A DNA stretch of 43,010 nt from Asaia bogorensis (GTDB lineage Bacteria; Pseudomonadota; Alphaproteobacteria; Acetobacterales; Acetobacteraceae), in contig CAMBRC010000033.1 of assembly GCA_945869965.1 (NCBI GenBank), forward strand, positions 1-43,010, read 5' to 3'. The first letter of the stretch is position 1; each line of letters begins with the position of its first letter. Of this stretch, positions 7,458 through 15,025 are shown one piece after another. The translations under genes and the position numbers were made by a program. The notes beneath the pieces are model-generated. The model saw only the letters and a list, made by a program, of their open reading frames with translations. It made no database searches and was not told where the DNA came from.

Positions 7458-8312
7458 ATGGCTGATCTGTTTGTTTGCCTGACCTTTGACCATGACAATA
7501 CCTCGTCCGCGATCTCGCGCGGGCAGACCTCGCCGACGCTGATCAGCCGGGGGGATTTCGGCATTCCGGCGGCGCAGAGGATTCTGCGGCTGTTGAACGA
7601 GCGGTCGATCCCGACGACCTGGTTCATTCCGGGGCATACGATCGATTCGTATCCTTCATGCGTGGCGGCGGTGCATGCGGCGGGGCATGAGATTGGCAAT
7701 CATGGCTGGACGCATCGGGTGCCGTCGACGTTGGGGCCGGAGGGGGAGGAGCAGGAGCTGATCCGCGGCAATGAGTCGATCATGCGGCTGACCGGGCGGG
7801 CGCCGCGGGGGTATCGGTCGCCGGCTTGGGATTTGTCGGATGTTTCGGTGGATTTGTTGATGAAGCACGGGTTTGTCTATGACAGCTCGATGATGGGGCA
7901 TGACTACATCCCGTATCAGGCGCGCAAGGGGGACCGGGTCGAGCTGTTGGAGCCGATGGAGTTCGGGCCGGATACGGCACTGGTGGAGATGCCGATTTCG
8001 TGGGCGCTGGATGACCATCCGCATTTCGAGTATTCGCGCTCGCCGCAGGGAATTTTGCCTGGGGGGATGAATGCGCGGTTGGTGATTGAGAACTTCATCA
8101 ACGAGTTCAAGTATATGAAGAAGTATTATGACTGGGGGATTCTGACTTATACGTTCCATCCGCATGTGATCGGGCGCGGGCACCGGATGTTCATGCTTGA
8201 GCACATGCTTGATGTGCTGAAGGCGGAGGGGGCGAAGTTTGTGACGATGGAGACGGGGGTGGCGGAGTATAAGGCGCGGTATCCGCATGGGGTTAGCTTG
8301 CGGGGGCGGTGA
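7458..8312 (+). CDS. Polysaccharide deacetylase (NodB) family protein, PuuE/HP0310-like
   Basis: 284 residues from the ATG at 7458, which has AGGAG at 7446-7450; the frame is open further upstream but without support. NodB motifs: LTFDHD (motif 1, about residues 8-13; the usual DDG is changed to DHD), HEIGNHGWTH (motif 2, metal-binding His pair) and RGYRSPAWD (motif 3). The layout without signal peptide resembles cytoplasmic members such as the cofactor-independent allantoinase PuuE and H. pylori HP0310, not secreted chitin deacetylases. With a carbamoylase and other amidases nearby, an amide or ureide substrate is as likely as a sugar (inference). It is transcribed divergently from the amidohydrolase operon. 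Confidence 0.85.
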   Translation: MADLFVCLTFDHDNTSSAISRGQTSPTLISRGDFGIPAAQRILRLLNERSIPTTWFIPGHTIDSYPSCVAAVHAAGHEIGNHGWTHRVPSTLGPEGEEQELIRGNESIMRLTGRAPRGYRSPAWDLSDVSVDLLMKHGFVYDSSMMGHDYIPYQARKGDRVELLEPMEFGPDTALVEMPISWALDDHPHFEYSRSPQGILPGGMNARLVIENFINEFKYMKKYYDWGILTYTFHPHVIGRGHRMFMLEHMLDVLKAEGAKFVTMETGVAEYKARYPHGVSLRGR

Positions 8313-8325
8313 GGAGCGGGGAAGG

Positions 8326-8425
8326 CCAGGGCTTTGCCCTGGACCCACCAGGGGGCCAAGCCCCCTGGACCCTTATGAGTTAAGGTCCAGGGGCTTGGCC
8401 CCTGGCGGGTTTGGGCAGAGCCCAG
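8326..8425. repeat. Inverted pair of GC-rich double-hairpin repeats
   Basis: Two copies of the unit at 3835-3881 lie head to head. The left arm (8326-8375) contains CCAGGGCTTTGCCCTGG and CCAGGGGGCCAAGCCCCCTG. The right arm (8380-8425) is its near reverse complement, running from TTAAGGTCCAGG to GGGCAGAGCCC. The centre is the few bases around TGAGT. It fills the gap between the convergent deacetylase and CnbZ-like genes, so it could fold into a large cruciform or end transcription from both sides. Confidence 0.85.
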
Positions 8426-8445
8426 CCTTCGCTTGGGTTCTGGCA

Positions 8446-9201
8446 TTACGCCGGGAGCATGATTTCCGTCATGACGCCCCGGCAATCGACCTCAAATTCA
8501 AGGTCCACGACCGGCGGGCGGCAGAATTGCCAGGTGGCGCCGTGCTGGGCGGCGCCGCGGGTGACGATTTCCTCGGCGAAGTGGAGGAAGAGGTCGTGGA
8601 CGGTGTAGACCTGGGTGGCGGTGGTGTCGGACCAGGTGAAGCCGAGGGCGGTCATGCGGCGTTCCATTTCGGCCATGACGTGGCGGATTTTGGCGCGCAT
8701 TCCGGCGGTTGAGAGGTCGCGGTAGGCGACGGTGTTGTCGCGGTAGTCGCCTTTGCCTTCTGCACTTTCGCCGCTGCCGGCGATGACGAAGCTGGCGGGG
8801 GCGCCGGCCGCCGGGACGGCGTAGCTGAAGGCGTGGAAGCTGGGGCAGTCGGGTTTGTGGAGTTCGGGGCAGACGTTTGAGCGGGCGATGGGGTTGAGGC
8901 CGCCGATGATGACGCCCCATTTTTCCAGGACGCCGAAATAGGCGCGGTTGAAGGTGACGAAGCCTTCTTCGGTGAAGGGCTCGGGGGAGCGCAGTTCGCA
9001 GGCGGCGAAGGCGGTGGGGGGGAGGCCGAGGGAGGCCAGGTGGGCCTGGATCCGGGTGAAGCCTTCGTGCAGGGGGATGGGGTTGGCGAAGCGGGCGCGT
9101 TCGATGCGGTGGCCGGCGATGGCGGCGACGCCGGCGGAGTATTGGAAGACGCCTTCGACGAAGCGGAAGCCGCGTTCGGGGAGGTCGAGGACATTGGCCA
9201 T
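8446..9201 (-). CDS. CnbZ-like protein (2-amino-5-chloromuconate deaminase family)
   Basis: 251 residues from an ATG with CAGGAG upstream, 2 bases after the stop of the gamma-glutamyltransferase gene, so co-transcribed. I recognise the blocks GVFQYSAGVAAIAGHRIER, CELRSPEPFTEEGF, NPIARSNVCPE and SFHAFSYAVP from proteins annotated as 2-amino-5-chloromuconate deaminase CnbZ, characterised in chloronitrobenzene degradation. Most relatives in other genomes have no chloroaromatic context, so the native reaction is probably a more general enamine/imine or amide hydrolysis. The family assignment is from memory and only moderately sure. No aminophenol-cleavage genes lie in the window. Confidence 0.6.
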   Translation of the reverse strand: MANVLDLPERGFRFVEGVFQYSAGVAAIAGHRIERARFANPIPLHEGFTRIQAHLASLGLPPTAFAACELRSPEPFTEEGFVTFNRAYFGVLEKWGVIIGGLNPIARSNVCPELHKPDCPSFHAFSYAVPAAGAPASFVIAGSGESAEGKGDYRDNTVAYRDLSTAGMRAKIRHVMAEMERRMTALGFTWSDTTATQVYTVHDLFLHFAEEIVTRGAAQHGATWQFCRPPVVDLEFEVDCRGVMTEIMLPA

Positions 9202-9203
9202 CG

Positions 9204-10838
9204 CTATTGGACTCCTGCGGGGTAGCCGTCGCGTTGCGGGTCGGCGCCGCCTTCGAGCTGGTTGTCCCACATGGTGATGCCGTGGACGCCGGCGAAGGCG
9301 AAGGTGAGGGGGGAGCGGACGACGTCGTAGCCCATGGCTTCCAGCGCGCGCTGGGTGGCCCGGGGGATGCGGTTGGAGATGTCGATCTTGTCCGAGGTGG
9401 CGGAGAAGCGGGGGGCCTGGACGGCTTCCTGCATGGTCATGCCGAAATCGAGTACGTTGACGATGCCCTGGAGGATGGCGATGCCGATCCAGGCGCCGCC
9501 GGGGGCGCCGATGGTCATCACAGGGGTGTCGTTCTCGAAGACGATGGTGGGGGCCATGGTGGAGAAGCGGCGCTTGCCAGGGGCGATGGAGCTGGGGCGG
9601 CCGGGGCGGGGGTCGTACCAGTTCATCGCACCATTCAGCATGAAGCCGGTGCCTTCGGGGATGACGCCCGAGGGGGTGGCCAGGGTGTGGGTGACCGAGA
9701 CGACCATGCCGTTCGCGTCGACGGCGGAGAGGGTGGTGGTGTGCGGGGCGTCGGCGAGGATGCGGGTGAGGGAGGCTTTTTCGCCGCGTTGGATGCGGGC
9801 GGCTTGCTGGTCGGCCCAGTCGTCGGAGAGCATGCGGGCGAGCGGGGGGGTGAAGAAATCGGGGTCGCCGATGTTTTCGTCCTTGTCCCGCCCGGCGATC
9901 TTCATCGCCTCGGCGACGACGCGGATGTATTCGGGGGAGTTGTGGCCGAGGGCCGCGAGGTCGAAGCGTTCGAGGATGCGCAGGATCTGGGCCACCGTGA
10001 TGCCGCCGGCGGGTGGGGGCGGGACGGCGACGCGGCGGCCGCGATAGGGGATGGTGATGGGGGAATTGACGCGCGGGGCGAAGCCGGCGAGGTCGGCGGC
10101 GGAGAGCAGGCCGCCGTGCTGTTGCTGGTCGGCGACGATGCGGGCGGCGATCTCGCCGGTGTAGAAGGCCTCGGCGCCGTCGCGGGCGAGGATGGACAGG
10201 GTGTCGGCCAGGTCGGGGTTGGTGATGATGTCGCCGATTTTCTTCACGCTGCCGTCCGGGCGCAGGTAGAGGCGGGCGCCGTCGGGGGTCAGGCGGAGTT
10301 TGTCGATGTAAGGCAGGCGGCCGTAGGGGGCTTCGTTGGTGGCGAAGACGCCGGCGACGTGGGGGCGGACGGGCCAGCCTTCGCGGGCGACGCGGATGGC
10401 CGGGGCGAAGAGGTCGGACCAGGGGAGTTTGCCGAACTGGCGGTGGGCTAGGGCGAAGGCGGCGACGATGCCCGGGGTGGTGACGGCGCGGCGGCCGAGT
10501 TCGTTGACGTTGCCTTTGACGATGAAGCCGAAGCCGTCTGGGCATTCGCCGAGGAAGTCCTTTTCCCAGAGCGTCGGCGTCGCGGCGGCGGGACAGGTGC
10601 CCATGCCGTCGATGATCTGGTGGCGGCCGGTGATGGGGTCGTAGACCTGGATGGTGCCGAGGCCGCCGATGCCGCACATCAGGGGGTCGACCACGCCCTG
10701 GGTGAAGGCGCAGGCGAGCATAGCGTCCACTGCCAAGCCGCCGGCGCGCAGGATGTCAGCGCCGGCCTCCACCGCCTCGGGTTGGGGGGCGGTGATCATC
10801 GAGCGTGCGGCGGGCATGCGGCGGGTCGGACGGGGCAT
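9204..10838 (-). CDS. Gamma-glutamyltransferase family Ntn-hydrolase
   Basis: 544 residues from the ATG at 10838, which has AAGGAG upstream. The longer open frame to 11222 would run over the divergent carbamoylase gene and is rejected. The autoprocessing site is visible as APHTTTLSAVDANG (about residues 360-373), matching the family's TTHLSVVD pattern; the processed Thr becomes the nucleophile. Other family blocks are GIGGLGTIQVYD, NTLP-type YFNGAMNWYDPRPG and GAPGGAW. There is no obvious signal peptide, so it may be cytoplasmic. GGTs transfer or hydrolyse gamma-glutamyl amides; paralogues include cephalosporin acylases and PgsD/CapD. It is followed in the operon by the CnbZ-like gene and is divergent from an M20 amidase. 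Confidence 0.9.
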   Translation of the reverse strand: MPRPTRRMPAARSMITAPQPEAVEAGADILRAGGLAVDAMLACAFTQGVVDPLMCGIGGLGTIQVYDPITGRHQIIDGMGTCPAAATPTLWEKDFLGECPDGFGFIVKGNVNELGRRAVTTPGIVAAFALAHRQFGKLPWSDLFAPAIRVAREGWPVRPHVAGVFATNEAPYGRLPYIDKLRLTPDGARLYLRPDGSVKKIGDIITNPDLADTLSILARDGAEAFYTGEIAARIVADQQQHGGLLSAADLAGFAPRVNSPITIPYRGRRVAVPPPPAGGITVAQILRILERFDLAALGHNSPEYIRVVAEAMKIAGRDKDENIGDPDFFTPPLARMLSDDWADQQAARIQRGEKASLTRILADAPHTTTLSAVDANGMVVSVTHTLATPSGVIPEGTGFMLNGAMNWYDPRPGRPSSIAPGKRRFSTMAPTIVFENDTPVMTIGAPGGAWIGIAILQGIVNVLDFGMTMQEAVQAPRFSATSDKIDISNRIPRATQRALEAMGYDVVRSPLTFAFAGVHGITMWDNQLEGGADPQRDGYPAGVQ

Positions 10839-10986
10839 GGCGGGTCTCCTTGGCTGGGCGATTGTGCCGGCCAGCATCGGCAGGTCGTCAACCCCTGGCG
10901 AGCAGATGCGCGGAATCCGGTTGAGCTTTGCCGCGGGAACGGCGCAAACTTCGCTGCGCCGCAACATAACGGAAGGTTCGCACGAC
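10839..10986. promoter_or_regulatory. Divergent promoter region with inverted repeat
   Basis: A 148-base gap between the minus-strand gamma-glutamyltransferase operon and the plus-strand amidase. It contains an inverted repeat with arms GGCGCA (10941-10946) and TGCGCC (10955-10960), about 27 bases before the amidase start, in a position suited to an operator. I see no clear sigma-70 hexamers. Confidence 0.3.
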
Positions 10987-12222
10987 ATGGCCCCGCTTCG
11001 CGTCAATGGCAAACGGCTCTGGTCCGACCTGATGGCTTCCGGCGCGATCGCAGCACTCCCGCATGGTGGGGTCGACCGCATGAGCCTGACCGACGGCGAC
11101 CGTGATGTGCGCGGGCTGTTCGGCCATTGGTGCCAAGAGGCGGGCTTGTCGCTCAGCGTCGATGCCATGGGCAACATGTTCGCGCGGCGCGAGGGCAGCG
11201 ATCCCAGCCTGGCGCCGGTCATGCTGGGCAGTCATCTGGACAGCCAGTCGCCGGGGGGAAAATTCGACGGGCCGCTGGGGGTGCTGGGGGCGCTGGAGGC
11301 GGTGCGGAGCATTGCCGAGGCGGGGATTATGACGAAGCGGGCGCTGGAGGTGGTGAACTGGACCAACGAGGAAGGCGCGCGGTTTTCGCCGGGGCTGATG
11401 GGCTCGGCGGTTTTCGCCGGGGCGCTGCCGCTGGAAGACGCGCATGCCGCGACCGACCGGCAGGGGGTGCGGTTTGGCGATGAGCTGCGGCGCATCCGGT
11501 ATGACGGCGCGGCACCGGTGGGCGGGCGTGATGTCGATGCCTATTTCGAGTTGCACATCGAGCAGGGGCCGCTTTTGGAGGAGGCCGGGATCACGATTGG
11601 TACGGTGACGCACAGCCACTATTCGGTGTTTGCCGACATGGAAGTGTTGGGCGAGAACGCGCATATCCAATCGATGCCGATGATGCGGCGGCGCAATGCG
11701 CTGGTCGGCGCGGCCAAGCTGATCGACGCGATCGACCGGGTGGGGATTGCCTATGCGCCGGCGGGGTCGGCGAGTGCGGTGGTGATGGATTGCTGGCCGA
11801 ACAACCGCATCAACATTCCGCATCGGGCAGCGTTCAGCTACGGCATCATGCATCCGGACGCCGACGGTGCCGCCGCAATGGCCGGCGAGATCGAGGCGGC
11901 CGAGGCGCGGATTGCGGCGGAGACCGGGCTGGTCTTCAACACGCTGGTCAAGCGGCAGCGCGCGCCGGTGCACTTCGACGAGGGGATGATCCAGCTGGCC
12001 GAGAAGGCCGCGGCCGATCTCGGCTATTCCTGCACGCGCATGCGCACGCGGCCGGGGCACGATGCGTTCAACATGATCCGGCTGTGCCCGACCGAGCTGA
12101 TCTTCGTGCCGTGCCGCGATGGCTGGTCACACAGCGAGAAGGAATGGTCCGAACCCGAGCACTGCACCGCCGGGGTGGAGGTGTTGGCGAATGCGGTGCT
12201 GGCGCGGGCCAATCGGGGGTGA
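10987..12222 (+). CDS. M20-family hydantoinase/carbamoylase-type amidase
   Basis: 411 residues from the ATG at 10987, after a GGAAGG motif; the open frame further upstream overlaps the divergent gene and is rejected. This is the zinc-dependent N-carbamoyl-L-amino acid hydrolase / allantoate amidohydrolase / beta-ureidopropionase family. Metal and substrate motifs are in order: GSHLDSQSPGGKFDGPLGVL (His and Asp ligands), NWTNEEGARF (Glu pair), FELHIEQGP (His ligand) and SGAGHDA-type RPGHDAFNM with the C-terminal HSEKEW. Length is normal for the family. The likely reaction is hydrolysis of an N-carbamoyl or related amide. It is transcribed away from gamma-glutamyltransferase, with a shared control region. 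Confidence 0.92.
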   Translation: MAPLRVNGKRLWSDLMASGAIAALPHGGVDRMSLTDGDRDVRGLFGHWCQEAGLSLSVDAMGNMFARREGSDPSLAPVMLGSHLDSQSPGGKFDGPLGVLGALEAVRSIAEAGIMTKRALEVVNWTNEEGARFSPGLMGSAVFAGALPLEDAHAATDRQGVRFGDELRRIRYDGAAPVGGRDVDAYFELHIEQGPLLEEAGITIGTVTHSHYSVFADMEVLGENAHIQSMPMMRRRNALVGAAKLIDAIDRVGIAYAPAGSASAVVMDCWPNNRINIPHRAAFSYGIMHPDADGAAAMAGEIEAAEARIAAETGLVFNTLVKRQRAPVHFDEGMIQLAEKAAADLGYSCTRMRTRPGHDAFNMIRLCPTELIFVPCRDGWSHSEKEWSEPEHCTAGVEVLANAVLARANRG

Positions 12223-12310
12223 GCTTCACAGGGCTTGACACGAGTCGGAGCGTTGCACCTTCAGTTCGATGTTAAGGGATTGTTCATATCCCCTTGACTC
12301 CATGCGGGCT

Positions 12311-12337
12311 TGCCGAGTCGTTGCGCACGACTCGGCA
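12311..12337. terminator. Perfect 11-bp hairpin between convergent genes
   Basis: Arms TGCCGAGTCGT (12311-12321) and ACGACTCGGCA (12327-12337) pair perfectly around a 5-base loop. The hairpin lies between the amidase (plus) and the methyltransferase (minus), which converge here. The flank on the + side is ATATTGTTCC and not a clean T-run, so it is a terminator-like structure and not a textbook intrinsic terminator. The rest of the 12223-12360 gap has a weaker AAGGGA...TCCCCTT repeat near 12274-12295. Confidence 0.55.
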
Positions 12338-12360
12338 ATATTGTTCCACGTGAAGCACGA

Positions 12361-13092
12361 TCACCCGCGCCGGGCGGCCACCAGCAGGAAAGGCGGGCGC
12401 TGGCGCTCATCAGCCCAGTTGGGGTGCTCGGCGATCTGCGCGTCGCTCGGCCCCCATTCCTGTAGCGCCGTCAGGGTGAAGCCGGCGGACAGCAGGGCGG
12501 TCACGTAGCTGGCGACGGTGCGGTGGTGCTTGACCACGCCGGGCGCGAACCAGTTGGTCAGCCGGCGGCCTTCGATCAGGTAAGAGTCCAGCGGCCAGAT
12601 CCGGTTTCCGTCCGCGGCGGTGACGAAGCCTGGCTGAGACGGTGCGGTGTAGATCGGGTGTTCGACCGAAAAGACGACATGCCCGCCGGGTACCAGGGCG
12701 GCATGTACGGCGGCCATCACGCCGGTGAGAGATTCCAGATACTGCAGGGCCAGCGACGAATAGGCGAGGTCGAAGGCGCCGGCCGGGAGGTCAAGCTTGT
12801 CCAGGTCGGCGCGGGCGTAGGCGATCGCGGGATCGCTGGTATCAGCCGCGGCCTTGGCCAGCATCTTTTCGGAGAGGTCGAGGCCCAAGACCGATGCGGC
12901 ACCGGCGGCGCGCGCCCAGCGGCAGAACCAGCCGAAGCCGCAGCCGAGGTCGACCACCCGCAGCCCGGTCATCGGCGGCAGCAGGGCGCGGATCGCGGGC
13001 CACTCCCCTGCCCCGTCCAGGCCCTTCACCGAGCGGGACAGCGTGCTGTAGCCAGAGAAGAAACTATCGTCGTCGTAGATGTTTTGGGCCAT
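12361..13092 (-). CDS. Class I SAM-dependent methyltransferase
   Basis: 243 residues. Motif I is VVDLGCGFGW (about residues 46-55), followed by the acidic end of strand 2 (VLGLDLSEKML) and FDLAYSSLALQYL as motif IV; the C-terminal part carries the substrate region. This is a methyltransferase-11/25 type fold, with no way to name the substrate from sequence. The start ATG overlaps the stop of trmO by one base (TAATG), so translation is coupled and the two genes form one unit. Relatives of this length are common next to unrelated genes, so a functional link to TrmO is not established. Confidence 0.88.
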   Translation of the reverse strand: MAQNIYDDDSFFSGYSTLSRSVKGLDGAGEWPAIRALLPPMTGLRVVDLGCGFGWFCRWARAAGAASVLGLDLSEKMLAKAAADTSDPAIAYARADLDKLDLPAGAFDLAYSSLALQYLESLTGVMAAVHAALVPGGHVVFSVEHPIYTAPSQPGFVTAADGNRIWPLDSYLIEGRRLTNWFAPGVVKHHRTVASYVTALLSAGFTLTALQEWGPSDAQIAEHPNWADERQRPPFLLVAARRG

Positions 13093-13547
13093 TACCGGCT
13101 CCGCTTTTGGAACCCCATGCTCGCCTCGGGCTCAGCATCCGTGCTGGGCAGGTATGGCTTGATGTCCAGCAGGGGCGTGCCGTCCACGCAATCGAGATAG
13201 CGGACGTTCAAGACGCCTGGCGCGGCGAAGCCCTCCAACTTCACCACGGACAGGCCGATCGGATTGGGCCGGCGCGGGGTGCGGGTGGCGAACATGCCGC
13301 GCGGCTCGGTGTCGTTCGGCGGGGTGAACTGCATCTCGGGCGTGCCGGATTGGTTCAGCCAGTAAAGCAGGATCAGGTGGGTGTAGCCGTCGAGGTCCTT
13401 CAGGCCGGGCACATAGGCTGCGTCAACCTCCACCGTGCACAGCGGCGTGTCACCACGCCGGCCGTTGCGCGGGCATTCGGAGGTGGTGCGCCACGGCGTG
13501 CGCAGCCGGCCGATCGGGGTGGCGACCAGCTGGCGCGCATCGCTCAT
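13092..13547 (-). CDS. trmO: tRNA (N6-threonylcarbamoyladenosine(37)-N6)-methyltransferase TrmO
   Basis: 151 residues of the TrmO/TsaA (YaeB) family, which methylates t6A37 to m6t6A37 in tRNAs reading ACY codons, using SAM in an unusual beta-barrel fold. Visible family blocks are TPIGRLRTPW, SECPRNGR, GMFATRTPRRPNPIGLS (about residues 84-100) and LDCVDGTPLLDIKPYLP, close to the consensus. Length is in the usual range of about 150-240 residues, at the short end: the C-terminal extension of E. coli TrmO is absent. It shares one base with the following methyltransferase gene and follows the amidase gene after 4 bases, so a three-gene transcript is likely. Confidence 0.93.
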   Translation of the reverse strand: MSDARQLVATPIGRLRTPWRTTSECPRNGRRGDTPLCTVEVDAAYVPGLKDLDGYTHLILLYWLNQSGTPEMQFTPPNDTEPRGMFATRTPRRPNPIGLSVVKLEGFAAPGVLNVRYLDCVDGTPLLDIKPYLPSTDAEPEASMGFQKRSR

Positions 13548-13551
13548 CGTC

Positions 13552-14967
13552 TTACCAATCGATCTTCGGCCGCTTGTCGGCCCACGGCATGACGCGCTCG
13601 AAGGCGCGGGACGCCTGCATCACACCGAGGTCATCGAAGCGCCGGCCGGTGATCTGCAGACCGACCGGCAGGCCGTCCTTCGTAAAGCCGCACGGCACGG
13701 TGGCGGAGGGGTTCCAGCTCATGTTGAAGGGGTAGGAGAACTCCGCCCACTGGATCCAGTCCCACGGGTGCTGCGGCCAGTGATCGGGCATCAGCTTCTC
13801 GGCGGGGAAGGCGGCGACCGAGACGGTGGGCGTGATCAGGAAGTCCCAGTCCTCGAAGAACATGTGGATGTCGGCGATGTACTGCATCTTCTTGATGCGC
13901 ATGTCCTGGTACTGCGCCATCGTGACCTGGGCGCCATCCTTGATGCAGGCGACCAGGCCGGGGTCCATCTGGTGCTCGAACTTGGGCAACAGCGCGGCGC
14001 TGCGGGTCATGTGGGCGGCCCAGAAGTCGCGGATAAGGCGGGGACCCACCGGACCCCAGGCGGGCTTCACGTCGGTCAGGATGAAGCCGGCGCCGGCGGC
14101 CAGGGCTTCGGCGCCCTTCCGGACGAGATCGGCCACCTCGGGGTCGACGCGGGCATGGCCGAGGTCCATCGAGAAGGCCACGCGACGGCCTTTGATACCG
14201 TCATCCAGGCGGCCCATGTAGTCGGCGGGCCCGGCTTCCTGGCTGGTGTGGTCCAGCGGGTGCGGGCCGGACATGACCGACATCATCAGCGCGCCATCGG
14301 CGACGGTGCGGGTCATCGGGCCGATATGCGAGGTGTAATCGCCGGCGCCGACGGGGTGGTTGGGCACCCGGCCATGCGTCGGCTTGAGGCCGAACAGGCC
14401 GCAGAAATGCGCCGGCATGCGGATCGAGCCCGCGCCGTCGCTGCCCTGGTGCAGCGCGCCATAGCCGGCGGCCGAGGCGGCGCCGGCACCGGCGGAGGAG
14501 GCGCCGGCGTTGTAGCCCTGTTTCCATGGGTTGTGGGTGATGCCGGTCAACGGCGAGCGGGAGACCCCGGTCCAGCCGAACTCGCTGGTGGTGGTCTTGC
14601 CGATGACGATCGCGCCGGCCTCGCGCAGGCGGCCAACGAAGGGATTGTCGATCTTGGACTGGAAGCCCTTGGCCGAATGGCTGCCGGACTCGGTCGGGAA
14701 GTCATAGGTCCAGGCGAGGTCCTTGATAGTGACGGGCAGGCCGTGCAGGGGGCCGATCGCGCCGCCCTTCATCAGCGCGTCCTCGGCGGCGCGGGCATGC
14801 TTCATCGCCAATTCCGGCCCGAAGGCGGCCATGGCGTTAATCTTCGGCTCCAGTCGCTCGATGCGCTTGATGATGGTGGCCATCACCTCGACCGGCGAGA
14901 TCTTCTTCTGCCGGATCATCGGCGCCAGCTCGGTGGCGGGCATGAAGCCCAGGTCTTCTTCGTTCAT
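13552..14967 (-). CDS. Amidase (amidase signature family)
   Basis: 471 residues from the ATG at 14967; a GTG at 14976 is also in frame. The Ser-cisSer-Lys triad of amidase-signature enzymes can be placed: Lys82 in PVTIKDLAW, the cis-Ser in NAGASSAGAG (157/158) and nucleophile Ser181 in QGSDGAGSIRMPA. The glycine-rich loop is slightly atypical (GASSAG, DGAGS in place of GGSSGG, DTGGS). Members hydrolyse a wide range of linear amides, and GatA is excluded by the lack of its partners. It heads a minus-strand unit with trmO and the methyltransferase, and a terminator at 14991-15014 separates it from the upstream aminotransferase. Confidence 0.92.
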   Translation of the reverse strand: MNEEDLGFMPATELAPMIRQKKISPVEVMATIIKRIERLEPKINAMAAFGPELAMKHARAAEDALMKGGAIGPLHGLPVTIKDLAWTYDFPTESGSHSAKGFQSKIDNPFVGRLREAGAIVIGKTTTSEFGWTGVSRSPLTGITHNPWKQGYNAGASSAGAGAASAAGYGALHQGSDGAGSIRMPAHFCGLFGLKPTHGRVPNHPVGAGDYTSHIGPMTRTVADGALMMSVMSGPHPLDHTSQEAGPADYMGRLDDGIKGRRVAFSMDLGHARVDPEVADLVRKGAEALAAGAGFILTDVKPAWGPVGPRLIRDFWAAHMTRSAALLPKFEHQMDPGLVACIKDGAQVTMAQYQDMRIKKMQYIADIHMFFEDWDFLITPTVSVAAFPAEKLMPDHWPQHPWDWIQWAEFSYPFNMSWNPSATVPCGFTKDGLPVGLQITGRRFDDLGVMQASRAFERVMPWADKRPKIDW

Positions 14968-14990
14968 CGCAAACACCCCAGAAGCAGAAA

Positions 14991-15014
14991 GGGCCGGACG
15001 TTTCCGCCCGGCCC
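14991..15014 (-). terminator. Intrinsic terminator after the class III aminotransferase gene
   Basis: On the minus strand, GGGCCGG and CCGGCCC form a 7-bp all-GC stem with a 10-base loop, followed by TTTCTGCTTCT. It lies 12 bases past the aminotransferase stop and about 24 bases before the amidase start, so it fits a Rho-independent terminator, with the U-tract interrupted. Confidence 0.6.
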
Positions 15015-15025
15015 CATGAAAAAAC

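Noticed and set aside
10651-10986. Upstream extension of the M20 amidase frame
   Set aside because: It runs antisense through the start of the gamma-glutamyltransferase gene, while the ATG at 10987 has a ribosome binding site and gives the normal family length.
12223-12360. Possible dif (XerCD) site near the skew change
   Set aside because: ATGTTAAG near 12266 matches only part of a XerD arm, and no XerC arm with correct spacing is next to it.
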